DNA from: Sulfuricurvum sp.
GTDB lineage: Bacteria > Campylobacterota > Campylobacteria > Campylobacterales > Sulfurimonadaceae
Assembly (NCBI RefSeq): GCF_028710345.1
Contig: NZ_JAQTUH010000004.1
Location: 95,183 to 159,182 of the forward strand
Reading direction: 5' to 3'
DNA length: 64,000 bases
Part shown: positions 55,368 through 64,000 of the stretch, one piece after another
Numbering within the stretch: position 1 is the first letter of the stretch
How the letters are laid out: every line of letters begins with the position of its first letter
Made by a program: the position numbers and the translations under genes
Notes under the pieces: model-generated
What the model was told of the DNA's origin: nothing
The model's input: the letters and a program-made list of their open reading frames with translations, nothing else
The model's database searches: none

Positions 55368-56120
55368 TCAAAAGTCACTGTATATTTGTTCAGTGGTAAT
55401 AATTCTTCTAGTTAGCCTTTCTACGTCATGGAGACTATAATTTTTACCTTTAACATGTCTCAAAAAATCAATAAACTCTCCGATTTCTGATTCATCATTA
55501 ATTATGATATATTTTATATCATTTGGCTCAAACATTAATTTTAAATGTTTGATTCGATCATTGTAATAGGCTTTTTGTTCTGGTGTTTGAAATTCTTTTT
55601 TTGATGGAAAAGAAAATCTTTTTTCCTCATCATCAAATGCATCACTATATGAAGGTATATACCGCCACTCACGTTCATCTGAAAAACGATAGTTGCGTTT
55701 TGGCTCTTTGTTTTTCCGAAACAAATCACTCTCATAGTTTTTTATATGGCTAAATACTTGCAAACCATGTGTGGCTTTAGTTTCATGCATTTGTGCATCA
55801 TAGGTTGATCGAAATAATTCTAGTAAACTTTCTGAAAAGAATGATTTTTTTTCTACGTATACTACTGGGTTAAGTCTTTGCTTAATTGCCCATTCTTTAG
55901 ATAATCCAATGCCATAAGAACCATAATTTTCAATATGGTTTTTGACTTCAGATAAAGGAATATCACAAAAACTAACCATAGGTGCAATATAGGTTGTATT
56001 TTTATCACCTAAGATGACATCTTCAATACAGTATTTGACGTGAAAATCATTAGACAAGATTCCTTTTAAACTATCTTTTGTACTCGTAAAATGAATGATC
56101 GAATTTGAACTAAGTCCCAT
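55368..56120 (-). CDS. AbiGi-like abortive-infection protein (lone)
   Basis: 250 residues. N-terminal HFTSTKDSLKGILSNDF, then PMVSFCDIPLSEVKNHIENY and GSYGIGLSKEWAIK are the conserved blocks of the AbiGi family, which forms a phage-abortive pair with AbiGii in Lactococcus. No AbiGii-like gene is next to it on either side. The HFT and FCDIPLS blocks resemble nucleic-acid ADP-ribosyltransferase-like folds, so it may be active by itself; that is inference. AT-rich. Start at 56120 has no strong ribosome site. Confidence 0.75.
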   Translation of the reverse strand: MGLSSNSIIHFTSTKDSLKGILSNDFHVKYCIEDVILGDKNTTYIAPMVSFCDIPLSEVKNHIENYGSYGIGLSKEWAIKQRLNPVVYVEKKSFFSESLLELFRSTYDAQMHETKATHGLQVFSHIKNYESDLFRKNKEPKRNYRFSDEREWRYIPSYSDAFDDEEKRFSFPSKKEFQTPEQKAYYNDRIKHLKLMFEPNDIKYIIINDESEIGEFIDFLRHVKGKNYSLHDVERLTRRIITTEQIYSDF

Positions 56121-56175
56121 CCTCTAATCCTTATGCTTCTAAATAATTGTTTGAAAACAGATGATCGCTTCATCA

Positions 56176-56490
56176 TTAAACATAGATAGTCTTTTTGAGG
56201 ATATGCTCACCGCTACGCCCACGTAAGCCTGTCTTATCGGCGAGATCGACGGTACATGCAAACTGGTGTGAAATCTTTTCGCGAAGCGCTTGTAAGATAC
56301 TAAATGCTCTCAGAGGATCGGTATCTTCTACAAAGTGCGGAGTTGTTTCGATTAAAACGTCGATGTCACTATTTTCGCTCGCTTCATCTCTCGCAAATGA
56401 TCCGAAAATTCCGTGGATAACAATCCCCTCTTTTTCATGGCTAGATTTGATACTTCGAAGATACTCTAAAACTGCTTCTTTGGTAATCAT
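56176..56490 (-). CDS. MNT-type nucleotidyltransferase (antitoxin-like), no HEPN partner
   Basis: 104 residues. Minimal nucleotidyltransferase domain with GSFARDEASENSDIDVLIE (residues 30-48): the GSF turn and the paired aspartates Asp42 and Asp44 are intact, so AMP transfer is possible. In MntA-HepT modules this protein inactivates a HEPN RNase. No HEPN-like frame is adjacent here. It is 55 nt from the AbiGi-like gene on the same strand. Confidence 0.85.
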   Translation of the reverse strand: MITKEAVLEYLRSIKSSHEKEGIVIHGIFGSFARDEASENSDIDVLIETTPHFVEDTDPLRAFSILQALREKISHQFACTVDLADKTGLRGRSGEHILKKTIYV

Positions 56491-56580
56491 TTTAAAACCT
56501 TAGGTTTATAACTTTGAATATTATAACAAAAGCAAGTAAAATAGGAGATGGAAAATGAGTTTTCATGGGGGAAGTGCCCA

Positions 56581-56606
56581 CCCTTCGACAAGCTCAGGGC
56601 GAACGG
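56581..56606. repeat. Palindromic CTTCGACAAGCTCAGG-type repeat
   Basis: CCCTTCGACAAGCTCAGGGC followed by GAACGG, an imperfect palindrome known as a small dispersed repeat in many bacterial genomes. It lies 8 nt past the typA stop and could act as its terminator. Confidence 0.55.
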
Positions 56607-56614
56607 TCTATTGT

Positions 56615-58420
56615 TTACTTTTTAACGCCGTTACGTTTACGATCACTTGGATCTAACCAACGTTTACGGATACGGATAGTAAGAGGGGTAACTTCGAGAA
56701 GTTCATCATCTTCGATCCATTCCAATGCACGCTCAAGGTTCATATCACGTGGTGGAATGAGTTTAATCGCTTCGTCTGCACCTGATGAACGGACGTTTGA
56801 TTGTGCTTTACCTTTGATCGGGTTAACGTCAAGGTCGTTTGAACGACTGTGCTCACCGATGATCATCCCTTTGTACACTTTGGTTTGAGGGGCTGTGAAA
56901 AGGACACCGCGATCTTGGAGGTTGAACAATGAGTACGCTAACGCAACACCGTCTTCCATAGAGATCAACGCTCCGTATTGACGGCTCTCAACGTTTCCTG
57001 TGTAAGGGCGGAATTCCAAGAATGAGTGGTTCATTACACCCTCACCTTTGGTATCAGTCAAGAACTGACCACGGAAACCGATCAATCCGCGCGCAGGGAT
57101 TTCGAACTCTACGCGAGTAAAGCCCTCACCCATCGGTACCATTGCTTTCATTTCCGCTTTACGGCGACCGAGACGCTCGATGATAGTCCCTGCATTGTCT
57201 GCCGGAAGGTCAACAACAAGGTGTTCGAACGGTTCACATTTGACCCCTTCGATCTCTTTTACGATAACTTCTGGACGTCCGATACCGAATTCAAACCCTT
57301 CACGACGCATGTTTTCTGCGAGAATCGTGATTTGAAGCTCACCACGACCGGAAACGATAAATTTACCTTCTCCAACCGTTTCGTAACGCATTGCTACGTT
57401 GGTGTTCATCTCTGCATCAAGACGCTCACGGATTTTGTTTGCGGTAACGTGTTTACCCTCTTGACCAGCAAGTGGAGAGTCATTAACCGAGAAAACAACG
57501 GTCAACGTCGGCTCTTCGATGTGCATAGGATCAAGTGGCATAGGATTTTGTGGATCACAGATAGTATCCCCAACGTCTACGGTTTCGATACCGGCAACGG
57601 CTACGATATCACCTGCTTCCGCTTCTTGGATTTCCATACGGTTCAAGCCCATAAATCCGATCAATTTAGAAATTTTACCTTTTACCATCTCGCCATCGGC
57701 TTTTGCCAACAAGATGTTATCCCCTTTAGCGATTTTACCGTTGAAAATACGGGCAATACCGATTTTACCAACGTAGTTATCGTAGTCGAGGGTGAAAACT
57801 TGCAACTGAGTCGGGTTTTCAGGATCACCGGTAGGCTCAGGTACTTTTTCGAGAATAGTGTTGAACATACACGTGAAATCACCGTCCGGTTCAGCCATAT
57901 CCATTTTCGCGATACCATCACGCGCTGCGGCGTAGATAATCGGGAAGTCAAGTTGATCTTCGGTCGCGTCCATCGCAACGAAAAGGTCGAATACTTCGTC
58001 TACTACGCGCTCAGGATCTGCGGAAGGTTTATCGATTTTGTTGATAACAACGATTGGTTTGATTCCAAGACCGAGCATTTTTTTAACAACGAATTTGGTT
58101 TGAGGCATAACCCCTTCATACGCATCAACGAGCAACAATGCACCGTCAACCATTTTGAGTACGCGCTCAACTTCTCCACCGAAATCGGCGTGACCCGGAG
58201 TGTCGATGATGTTAATTTTGTGCTCACCGTAACGGATAGCGGTATTTTTAGAGAGAATAGTAATCCCGCGCTCTTTTTCGAGTGCGTTAGAGTCCATTGC
58301 TCGTTCATTGACTTGCTCGTGGCTGCCAAATGTACCGGATTGTTTGAGCAATCCGTCAACTAGTGTCGTTTTACCATGGTCAACGTGGGCGATGACGGCG
58401 ATGTTACGAATTTTTTGCAC
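56615..58420 (-). CDS. typA: Ribosome-associated GTPase TypA/BipA
   Basis: 601 residues, full length. GTPase motifs [32 protein letters not shown] and [10 protein letters not shown], then EF-G-like domains II, III and V and the TypA-specific C-terminal domain ([38 protein letters not shown]). Involved in 50S assembly and stress growth. The opposite strand is open over 445 codons, a mirror effect of codon bias and not a gene. Confidence 0.98.
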   Translation of the reverse strand: MQKIRNIAVIAHVDHGKTTLVDGLLKQSGTFGSHEQVNERAMDSNALEKERGITILSKNTAIRYGEHKINIIDTPGHADFGGEVERVLKMVDGALLLVDAYEGVMPQTKFVVKKMLGLGIKPIVVINKIDKPSADPERVVDEVFDLFVAMDATEDQLDFPIIYAAARDGIAKMDMAEPDGDFTCMFNTILEKVPEPTGDPENPTQLQVFTLDYDNYVGKIGIARIFNGKIAKGDNILLAKADGEMVKGKISKLIGFMGLNRMEIQEAEAGDIVAVAGIETVDVGDTICDPQNPMPLDPMHIEEPTLTVVFSVNDSPLAGQEGKHVTANKIRERLDAEMNTNVAMRYETVGEGKFIVSGRGELQITILAENMRREGFEFGIGRPEVIVKEIEGVKCEPFEHLVVDLPADNAGTIIERLGRRKAEMKAMVPMGEGFTRVEFEIPARGLIGFRGQFLTDTKGEGVMNHSFLEFRPYTGNVESRQYGALISMEDGVALAYSLFNLQDRGVLFTAPQTKVYKGMIIGEHSRSNDLDVNPIKGKAQSNVRSSGADEAIKLIPPRDMNLERALEWIEDDELLEVTPLTIRIRKRWLDPSDRKRNGVKK

Positions 58421-58528
58421 TGAATGTCCTTATAGGGAGGCAAAGATTTTCGCGGATTATATCTTTTTTTATTTTAAGGTTTCGTTAAGTCAAAATGGGC
58501 TTTGCGCATTTGGCGTTATTACTGTATG

Positions 58529-58545
58529 TGGCACATTTATTGCTT
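58529..58545 (+). promoter_or_regulatory. Sigma-54 promoter of fliK-flgD-flgE
   Basis: TGGCAC-ATTTA-TTGCTT, an exact match to the sigma-54 consensus with the required GG-to-GC spacing. It predicts a start near 58556 and a leader of about 23 nt with AAAAGGA before ATG 58579. Hook genes of Campylobacterota are known RpoN/FlgR targets. Confidence 0.92.
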
Positions 58546-58578
58546 GATATTACTACTTAATTCCGAAAAGGATTTTCT

Positions 58579-59919
58579 ATGGTTGTGCAAAACAATGAAA
58601 CTAAAGCACCAACATCACTCATAGATCTGTTGGGCGGTAGTGCAAAAACCAATAATTCTAAAGTGAGCGATCTCTTTGCAAATCTCCTCTCCTCACTCAA
58701 ATCCGCTGGAAATGAAAAATTTAACGTTGTTGTTGACCCAAAAGTGGTTAAAACTGCTGAAGCAACCTCATCCGCAACAAAAACTCTTAAATCTACCGAT
58801 GCTACCAAACTCGGTACCAAAACACTCGAAGACCTTCTCGGCAATGAAGAGACAAAAATGCTCCCAAAAGAGCTCATTAATGCACTCAGTAATGATCAAG
58901 TACACTCTCTCATCAATAAAGCCAAAGAGTTTCTCAAAAACTCCATCACCGAAAAAGCTCCGGAATACAAAGCTGACTCTAAATCACTTCCAAAAACACT
59001 GATGGGACTTGTTGAACTCGCCGATAAAATGGGGGTCAATCTCAGTGAAATCACCCTCTCAACTCTCGACGATGGACAAAAATCGCTCACAAAAGAGCTT
59101 CCTTCATCCCTTGCATCTAAAAGTATTCTTGACCTTAAAGAGCGTACGAAACCAACTGAAGCACCGCAATCTTCTTTAAGTGCGTTACTCACTGAATCAA
59201 AAAATGAGACTAAAGTATCAAAAGAAGAAGAGAAAACAACCAAATCCCAGCAACCGCTTCAATCCCTCCTAAAAAGTCTAAATGAGTCGGCAACAAACAC
59301 ACCCGACACATCCAAAGAGTCTCCTAAAGAGCTTTCACAAATCGTTCCAAAAACAGCGTCCCTAACCGATGCACTCAGTACCCTCTTACGCGGAAACGAT
59401 GAGAGCGACAAGAAAGAGAAAAAAGAGAGTATTAAAGTTTCTGATGAACCGTCTAAAACTATTCAAACACCAAAAGCTGATTCACTCGAAGTAAAAGCCA
59501 AAGAGGCGGCTCAAAGTATGCGCCATTTTGCTATCGATCTCAAAGAGGCAGCAGAAAACTACAAACCCCCTTTTACCCGTGTCACCATGAAACTTAACCC
59601 TGAAAAACTCGGTGAAGTCGAGGTAACACTCGTTCAACGCGGAAACAACGTTCATGTCAATATTCAATCTAACAATGCCTCTAGTGTTGCCTTTTTGGCG
59701 CATAATGCAACCGAATTGAAAGCCCAATTGGCACAACAAGGGGTCACTAACGCAACGATGAATTTTATGTCGGGCGGAGAAAATCAATCTCAAAATCCCA
59801 ATCAGCAACAACAGCAGCAGCAACCTAACCGATTTCAATCCTATCAGTCGCTCCAAGAGCTAGAATCCAATAATGAGCAGTTAAGTGCTCTTGAAATCAT
59901 CTTACCTCATTACGCGTAA
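58579..59919 (+). CDS. fliK: Flagellar hook-length control protein FliK
   Basis: 446 residues. A long Ser/Thr/Lys-rich, poorly conserved N-terminal part (about 1-300) serves as the molecular ruler. The conserved C-terminal domain follows (about 305-395; TRVTMKLNPEKLGEVEVTLV) and then a Gln run (NQQQQQQQPNRF) and tail. Identity rests on the C-terminal domain and on the fliK-flgD-flgE order. First gene after the sigma-54 promoter. Confidence 0.9.
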   Translation: MVVQNNETKAPTSLIDLLGGSAKTNNSKVSDLFANLLSSLKSAGNEKFNVVVDPKVVKTAEATSSATKTLKSTDATKLGTKTLEDLLGNEETKMLPKELINALSNDQVHSLINKAKEFLKNSITEKAPEYKADSKSLPKTLMGLVELADKMGVNLSEITLSTLDDGQKSLTKELPSSLASKSILDLKERTKPTEAPQSSLSALLTESKNETKVSKEEEKTTKSQQPLQSLLKSLNESATNTPDTSKESPKELSQIVPKTASLTDALSTLLRGNDESDKKEKKESIKVSDEPSKTIQTPKADSLEVKAKEAAQSMRHFAIDLKEAAENYKPPFTRVTMKLNPEKLGEVEVTLVQRGNNVHVNIQSNNASSVAFLAHNATELKAQLAQQGVTNATMNFMSGGENQSQNPNQQQQQQQPNRFQSYQSLQELESNNEQLSALEIILPHYA

Positions 59920-59933
59920 TTAAGGAGTTTATT

Positions 59934-60611
59934 ATGGCAATCGACGCATACGGCAACACATTATCCTCTACCTCCACGACAGCATCAACATCCACGACAA
60001 CCACCAATCCCAATGGTGTACTTGGAAAAGATGACTTTCTAAAGTTATTATTGTTGGAGCTCAAATACCAAGACCCGACATCTCCGATGGACAGTGAAAA
60101 GATTTTGGCTCAGACATCTCAGCTTGCAACACTTGAATCGAGTGAAAATACCAATAAAGCACTCTCAACGCTAGCTTCCTCTTTGACTGCCTCTTTACAG
60201 TATACAGGGATATCGGCTATCAGTAAAATCGCTGATACCGGAAGTAATGCCGTTGTCTTGGAAAAAGGGAAAACGGTAGACTTTGAACTCTATTATCCTG
60301 ATGCAGTCACAACCGGAAAGATCAATATTTTAGACAAGAACGGGAAAATTTTAAAAACTATGAATGTCGGTGCAACGGATGCAGGGGTAGCAAAATTTTC
60401 GTGGGATGGGACAAATGCGGCAAACAGTGCCGTAGATGCAGGAATTTATTATGTTGAATCAACCTATACCAAAGCAGACAACACCACAGCAACAACCCGT
60501 GTAGGGCGTTATCCGATCGAATCAATCAAATTTGATAGCGGTAAAACTTATGCGAAACTCGGATCAAGCTATATCGATTTTAGCACGATCAAAGAGATAA
60601 CAGCGAATTAA
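59934..60611 (+). CDS. flgD: Flagellar hook scaffolding protein FlgD
   Basis: 225 residues. N-terminal Ser/Thr-rich start, the conserved LGKDDFLKLLLLELKYQDP and DSEKILAQTSQLATLES, then the FlgD Ig/Tudor-like domain (about 95-200). Caps the growing hook and is then discarded. 14 nt after fliK with AAGGAG; 15 nt before flgE. Confidence 0.96.
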   Translation: MAIDAYGNTLSSTSTTASTSTTTTNPNGVLGKDDFLKLLLLELKYQDPTSPMDSEKILAQTSQLATLESSENTNKALSTLASSLTASLQYTGISAISKIADTGSNAVVLEKGKTVDFELYYPDAVTTGKINILDKNGKILKTMNVGATDAGVAKFSWDGTNAANSAVDAGIYYVESTYTKADNTTATTRVGRYPIESIKFDSGKTYAKLGSSYIDFSTIKEITAN

Positions 60612-60626
60612 AGATAGGGAAATAGC

Positions 60627-61967
60627 ATGTTTCAAGGTTTTTATAGCGGTATTTCAGGAATGCAAACCAACCAATATGGGCTAGATATCATATCTGATAA
60701 TCTAGCAAATATCTCAACTACAGCTTTTAAGGGATCGACTACTGAGTTTTCAGATATTTATAGCTCTGCTTTAACCAAAGGAAGCACTGGGTTACCCACT
60801 AGTAATGATATCGGCTTGGGTTCAAAAGTACAAGCTACGACGTATCAGTTTCAACAAGGTGACCTTACCCCCTCTGATCGTTATAACGATTTGGCGATTG
60901 AGGGAAATGGGTGGTTTGGCGTCACCAGCAAAGGAATTGATTCCTATACACGCGATGGACACTTTCTCTTTGATACCTATCAACAATCATCGGGTGATGT
61001 AGATTCTTCAGTAGCCCGATTAGTCACCGCTGATGGAAAATATGTCCAAGGGACAATGTTGAGCAATTTTTCCTATAATCCTACTTTTGACTATACGAGG
61101 GCGGGAAGCACCGGAATAGCAGGGGCATATGTCATCAATAATCCCACCTTTGATGTACCTATGAGTACACCATCTGCACAAGGGGTGATCGAATTTCCTA
61201 CCCAATTGGCGTATCCTGTTGAACCGACCACCCAAGCACAATTTCTCGGTAATTTAGGATTAGACAATGTACCTCGAACCATAAGTGCCGATGTTATCAG
61301 TGCGGCTAATGATCGGAACCGATTAAAGCTCACCTTTACCAAAAGTGCAACCCAACCCGCGCAAGGCATTACTTGGGATGTTGCTGCTTCTATCACATCT
61401 GCAGATGGTACAATCACCTACGATACTCAAAATGGTCAAGCTATTTTTGGGCCATCTGGAGATCTGAGTAGTTTTTCTATCAGCTCACTCAATAATGACG
61501 GTACGCAAGTTAATGTAGATTTAGGGAGTGGATTTAGTGGCGTCATCTCCACTGATGGAATTGCGGTCAGTGGAGGATCAACCTCCAATGGAATGACGGG
61601 CGGAACACTCACAAAATACGGTATTAATGCCGACGGAGTTGTAATCGCCGACTTTTCCAATGGTCGCCAAAGCGCTATTGCCCGAGTAGCTGTGTACCAT
61701 TTTCAAAATGATCAAGGTCTTAACCGCGATGGTGGAACCTACTATCACGAGAGCGCTGATAGTGGGAAACCTCTCTTTTGGAAAGATGCCAATGGAAACT
61801 ATACCGCTGGTGCAACTGTTCGAAGTGGAATGCTTGAGGCATCAAACGTACGAATAGAAGTGGGGCTCACCGATATGATCGTCACTCAGCGTGCCTATCA
61901 AGCCAATGCTAAAACAATTACGACTGTCGATGAGATGATTCAAAAAGCTCTTCAGATGCACCGTTAA
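60627..61967 (+). CDS. flgE: Flagellar hook protein FlgE (short form)
   Basis: 446 residues. N-terminal rod/hook domain (FQGFYSGISGMQTNQYGLDI, then NLANISTTAFKG) and the C-terminal domain (LEASNVRIEVGLTDMIVTQR, AYQANAKTITT). These two coiled-coil ends pack in the hook core. It is the shorter of two hook-type proteins encoded in tandem and shares the fliK promoter. It may be the main hook protein or a hook-like junction protein. Confidence 0.88.
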   Translation: MFQGFYSGISGMQTNQYGLDIISDNLANISTTAFKGSTTEFSDIYSSALTKGSTGLPTSNDIGLGSKVQATTYQFQQGDLTPSDRYNDLAIEGNGWFGVTSKGIDSYTRDGHFLFDTYQQSSGDVDSSVARLVTADGKYVQGTMLSNFSYNPTFDYTRAGSTGIAGAYVINNPTFDVPMSTPSAQGVIEFPTQLAYPVEPTTQAQFLGNLGLDNVPRTISADVISAANDRNRLKLTFTKSATQPAQGITWDVAASITSADGTITYDTQNGQAIFGPSGDLSSFSISSLNNDGTQVNVDLGSGFSGVISTDGIAVSGGSTSNGMTGGTLTKYGINADGVVIADFSNGRQSAIARVAVYHFQNDQGLNRDGGTYYHESADSGKPLFWKDANGNYTAGATVRSGMLEASNVRIEVGLTDMIVTQRAYQANAKTITTVDEMIQKALQMHR

Positions 61968-61970
61968 TAT

Positions 61971-61987
61971 TGGCATAATTTTTGCTT
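61971..61987 (+). promoter_or_regulatory. Sigma-54 promoter of the second hook gene
   Basis: TGGCAT-AATTT-TTGCTT, with GG and GC at the same spacing as the fliK promoter; one change from consensus in the -24 element. It starts 4 nt after the first flgE stop and predicts a start near 61998, with AAAGGA before ATG 62027. Confidence 0.88.
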
Positions 61988-62026
61988 TATCTTCTTACTA
62001 ACATAATGTGACACAAAGGATTTTCC

Positions 62027-63916
62027 ATGTTACGATCACTCTTTGACGGTATTACCGGTCTTCAATCACATCAAATTGCAATGGACGTTGAGTCTAATAA
62101 CATTGCTAACGTTAATACGATCGGTTATAAATACTCACGTGCTAACTTTTCTGATCTATTAGCACAAACCAATCAAATTGCAACGGCTCCCCAAGGTGCT
62201 CTTGGAGGAAAAAATGCCGTTCAAGTTGGATTAGGGACAACCGTAAGTTCAATAACACGTATCATGTCTCAAGGGTCTATTCAAAATACCGATAAAAATA
62301 CCGATGTCGCTATCCAAGGGGATGGATTTTTTATCGTCAGTTCCGATGGAGGAAATACCTATAAATATAGCCGTTCCGGAGATTTTAAATTTGATGCATC
62401 CGGAAATTTTGTCGATAATAATGGCTTTATCGTCCAAGGATGGGTGCGTGATGCCAATACCGGTCTCGTCGATTCTACAGCTCCAATCAGTAATATTCAA
62501 ATCCCACCAGGGTTGACCACGCCGGCAAATGCAAGTACCGAAGTAGTCATCAAAGCCAACCTTAGTGCCAGCAGTAAAATAACCCAATATTCACCAACCT
62601 ATGAAACTGACACCACCGGTGCTTTTGTCAATACCAATGGGGCACCTGTCGCTGCTGAAGATATGGGAATTATGTTTAATGGAAGCGGTACAGCATTCTC
62701 TCTCACTTCAGCAGCAAACGGTCCCGGAACCGGAGGTGATGGTATTTTTATCAGTACTGATGGTGGACAAACCTATGCAGAATTTCGTTATACCAGCAAT
62801 ATTGCCGATATCAATACTACCGGTACGGGTGCAGCCGGTGCAGCCACTTCACCATTACAAAGTGATGGTACTGCTTCCGTTAACGCTAATGTCTATTATT
62901 TCAATACAACCGAAGATTTTCGTGCAGCCGTTGCCAATTGGGCAAGCAGTAATGCCCTCAATGTTGGTGCCTCTCCGGGAGCAACAGTCAACTATAATAA
63001 CCAAGGTAAGCTGCAAATTATGAACAATGGAACAGGGGCGACCAGTCTCAGTATCCAAGTTGCTGGAATTACCGATGCCGCAACAGCAAAAAATGATATC
63101 TTTACCTCTAATTTTTTAACACTCTCAGGAAATATTGCAGCAGGCTCTGCTTCATCTAAACAATCACAAGCCGTTAATGCCGCTACACACTCCGCCAGTA
63201 TCGATGTGTATGATTCACTCGGAAGTAAACACACTCTCAAAGTTGACTTTCGTAAAGAATCCAGCAGCCCCACCAGTGGAACATCTTGGAGCTATTCCGT
63301 ATCGGTCCCAAAACCGGCAGATATTGGGGGAGCAGCCCCTTATGAAAACATACTCAATCCAGCAGGTTTAATCTCTTTTGATACGGCAGGGGCATTGGCA
63401 GGGTACAATATTCCAGGGATCGATTTTACTGGGAATAACGGATCTACTCCCAATCAAGCCATTACTCTTAATTTTGGTAATATTAATAAATTTGATGGAA
63501 TTACCAGTTTTGACAACCCCTCAACTACTAGCGGTATCTCTCAAGACGGTTATCCTGGTGGAGATCTCGTCGGTATCCGAATAGACCAAAGCGGAACACT
63601 TATAGGATCGTTTTCCAATGGTCGCTCCTTTGGTTTAGCTCAAATTGGAATGGCTAAGTTTTCAAATAACGAAGGGCTCGTAAGTGATGGAGGAAATGTT
63701 TATCTCCAATCGGCAAACTCAGGAGATCCAATCATCGGAACGGCGGCAACAGCAGGACGCGGGTTTATGCAATCTTCAGCACTCGAAGCATCCAACGTCG
63801 ATTTATCTAAATCTCTTACGAACCTCATTATCATTCAACGTGGTTATCAAGCAAATGCAAAAACCATTACAACATCCGATACATTATTGGAAACATTATT
63901 AGGAATTAAACGATAA
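62027..63916 (+). CDS. flgE2: Flagellar hook protein, long form
   Basis: 629 residues. N-terminus MLRSLFDGITGLQSHQIAMD with NNIANVNTIGYKYSR and C-terminus ALEASNVDLSKSLTNLIIIQ plus GYQANAKTITT mark it as a hook/basal-body protein. The middle (about 170-520) is a large surface-exposed insert of Gly/Thr/Asn/Ser-rich beta domains. It has its own sigma-54 promoter and is followed by a terminator-like hairpin. Campylobacter also carries two hook genes, though not in tandem. Confidence 0.92.
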   Translation: MLRSLFDGITGLQSHQIAMDVESNNIANVNTIGYKYSRANFSDLLAQTNQIATAPQGALGGKNAVQVGLGTTVSSITRIMSQGSIQNTDKNTDVAIQGDGFFIVSSDGGNTYKYSRSGDFKFDASGNFVDNNGFIVQGWVRDANTGLVDSTAPISNIQIPPGLTTPANASTEVVIKANLSASSKITQYSPTYETDTTGAFVNTNGAPVAAEDMGIMFNGSGTAFSLTSAANGPGTGGDGIFISTDGGQTYAEFRYTSNIADINTTGTGAAGAATSPLQSDGTASVNANVYYFNTTEDFRAAVANWASSNALNVGASPGATVNYNNQGKLQIMNNGTGATSLSIQVAGITDAATAKNDIFTSNFLTLSGNIAAGSASSKQSQAVNAATHSASIDVYDSLGSKHTLKVDFRKESSSPTSGTSWSYSVSVPKPADIGGAAPYENILNPAGLISFDTAGALAGYNIPGIDFTGNNGSTPNQAITLNFGNINKFDGITSFDNPSTTSGISQDGYPGGDLVGIRIDQSGTLIGSFSNGRSFGLAQIGMAKFSNNEGLVSDGGNVYLQSANSGDPIIGTAATAGRGFMQSSALEASNVDLSKSLTNLIIIQRGYQANAKTITTSDTLLETLLGIKR

Positions 63917-63926
63917 TAGGAGATAG

Positions 63927-63953
63927 ATACTCAGGATACACCTTCCTGAGTAT
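63927..63953 (+). terminator. Hairpin after the hook block
   Basis: ATACTCAGGA-tacacct-TCCTGAGTAT, a perfect 10-bp stem with a 7-nt loop, followed by GCTTTGGTCTT. It lies 11 nt after the flgE2 stop. The last 47 nt of the window hold AAGGAG and an ATG at 63980 with only five codons, so no further gene can be called. Confidence 0.65.
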
Positions 63954-64000
63954 GCTTTGGTCTTAAGGAGTTTGGAAGAATGAAAACTCCCCTTTGATGT

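Noticed and set aside
57026-58363. 445-codon open frame on the plus strand opposite typA
   Set aside because: It lies fully inside the confident typA gene; the product is compositionally odd (very rich in Phe, Asn, Arg and Cys) and shows no domain pattern. It is a shadow of typA codon bias.
63980-63997. Start of a new gene at the right edge (AAGGAG then ATG)
   Set aside because: The frame stops after five codons; the window ends too soon to judge a later start.

Overview
The window is a stretch of chromosome from a member of the Campylobacterota (formerly Epsilonproteobacteria). It most resembles a free-living Sulfurimonadaceae type such as Sulfuricurvum or Sulfurimonas. The evidence is gene order and gene style: recA-eno-DivIC-like-AMIN, mqnD-fliQ-murB, coaE-speE, the thrS-infC-rpmI-rplT block, the futalosine enzyme MqnD, RNase J, an RNA-independent ThyX-type thymidylate synthase, CcoG for a cbb3 oxidase, and sigma-54-type promoters in front of hook genes. 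Genus is inferred from memory, not from a database search.

Layout. 1-10.2 kb: the end of RNase J, ThyX, a small lipoprotein, the translation block thrS-infC-rpmI-rplT on the minus strand, a SPOR/HPt membrane protein coupled to a response-regulator diguanylate cyclase, tRNA-Val, lspA and glmM. 10.3-27.2 kb: housekeeping genes (rpsT, prfA, dapF, coaE, a short SpeE-like protein, purM, a haem-binding c-type protein, ccoG with a resolvase-like regulator, murB, fliQ, mqnD, recA, eno, two cell-envelope genes, tpx, tsaD, a hydrolase, dxr, cdsA). 27.3-36.2 kb: a 1288-residue Ig-repeat adhesin divergent from a complete type I secretion operon (TolC, ABC exporter, HlyD adaptor). 36.4-40.2 kb: an RqcH-like NFACT protein, a chemoreceptor and an exported protein. 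40.2-44.7 kb: a corrinoid block with a BtuB-like TonB receptor, a membrane protein, cobyric acid synthase and a cysteine-rich protein. 44.7-49.3 kb: tamA-tamB. 49.3-53.6 kb: small envelope proteins, tRNA-Ser, dgt and a YhiN-like flavoprotein. 53.65-56.5 kb: an AT-rich accessory island with a Doc-type toxin and its DNA-binding partner, a lone AbiGi-like protein and a lone MNT nucleotidyltransferase. 56.6-58.4 kb: typA. 58.5-64 kb: a flagellar hook block fliK-flgD-flgE-flgE2 with two good sigma-54 promoters.

The points most worth following up are: a serine-recombinase-like protein that has lost its catalytic residues, overlaps ccoG and has a perfect 11-bp inverted repeat over its own start; a periplasmic-SPOR/cytoplasmic-HPt hybrid translationally coupled to a diguanylate cyclase; two copies of an 83-nt structured intergenic element with a compensatory base-pair change; a tRNA-Val(GAC) with C instead of U at position 33; a ThyX whose signature motif is one residue short; and the AT-rich defence/toxin island. 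No rRNA, CRISPR array, insertion sequence or prophage was seen.
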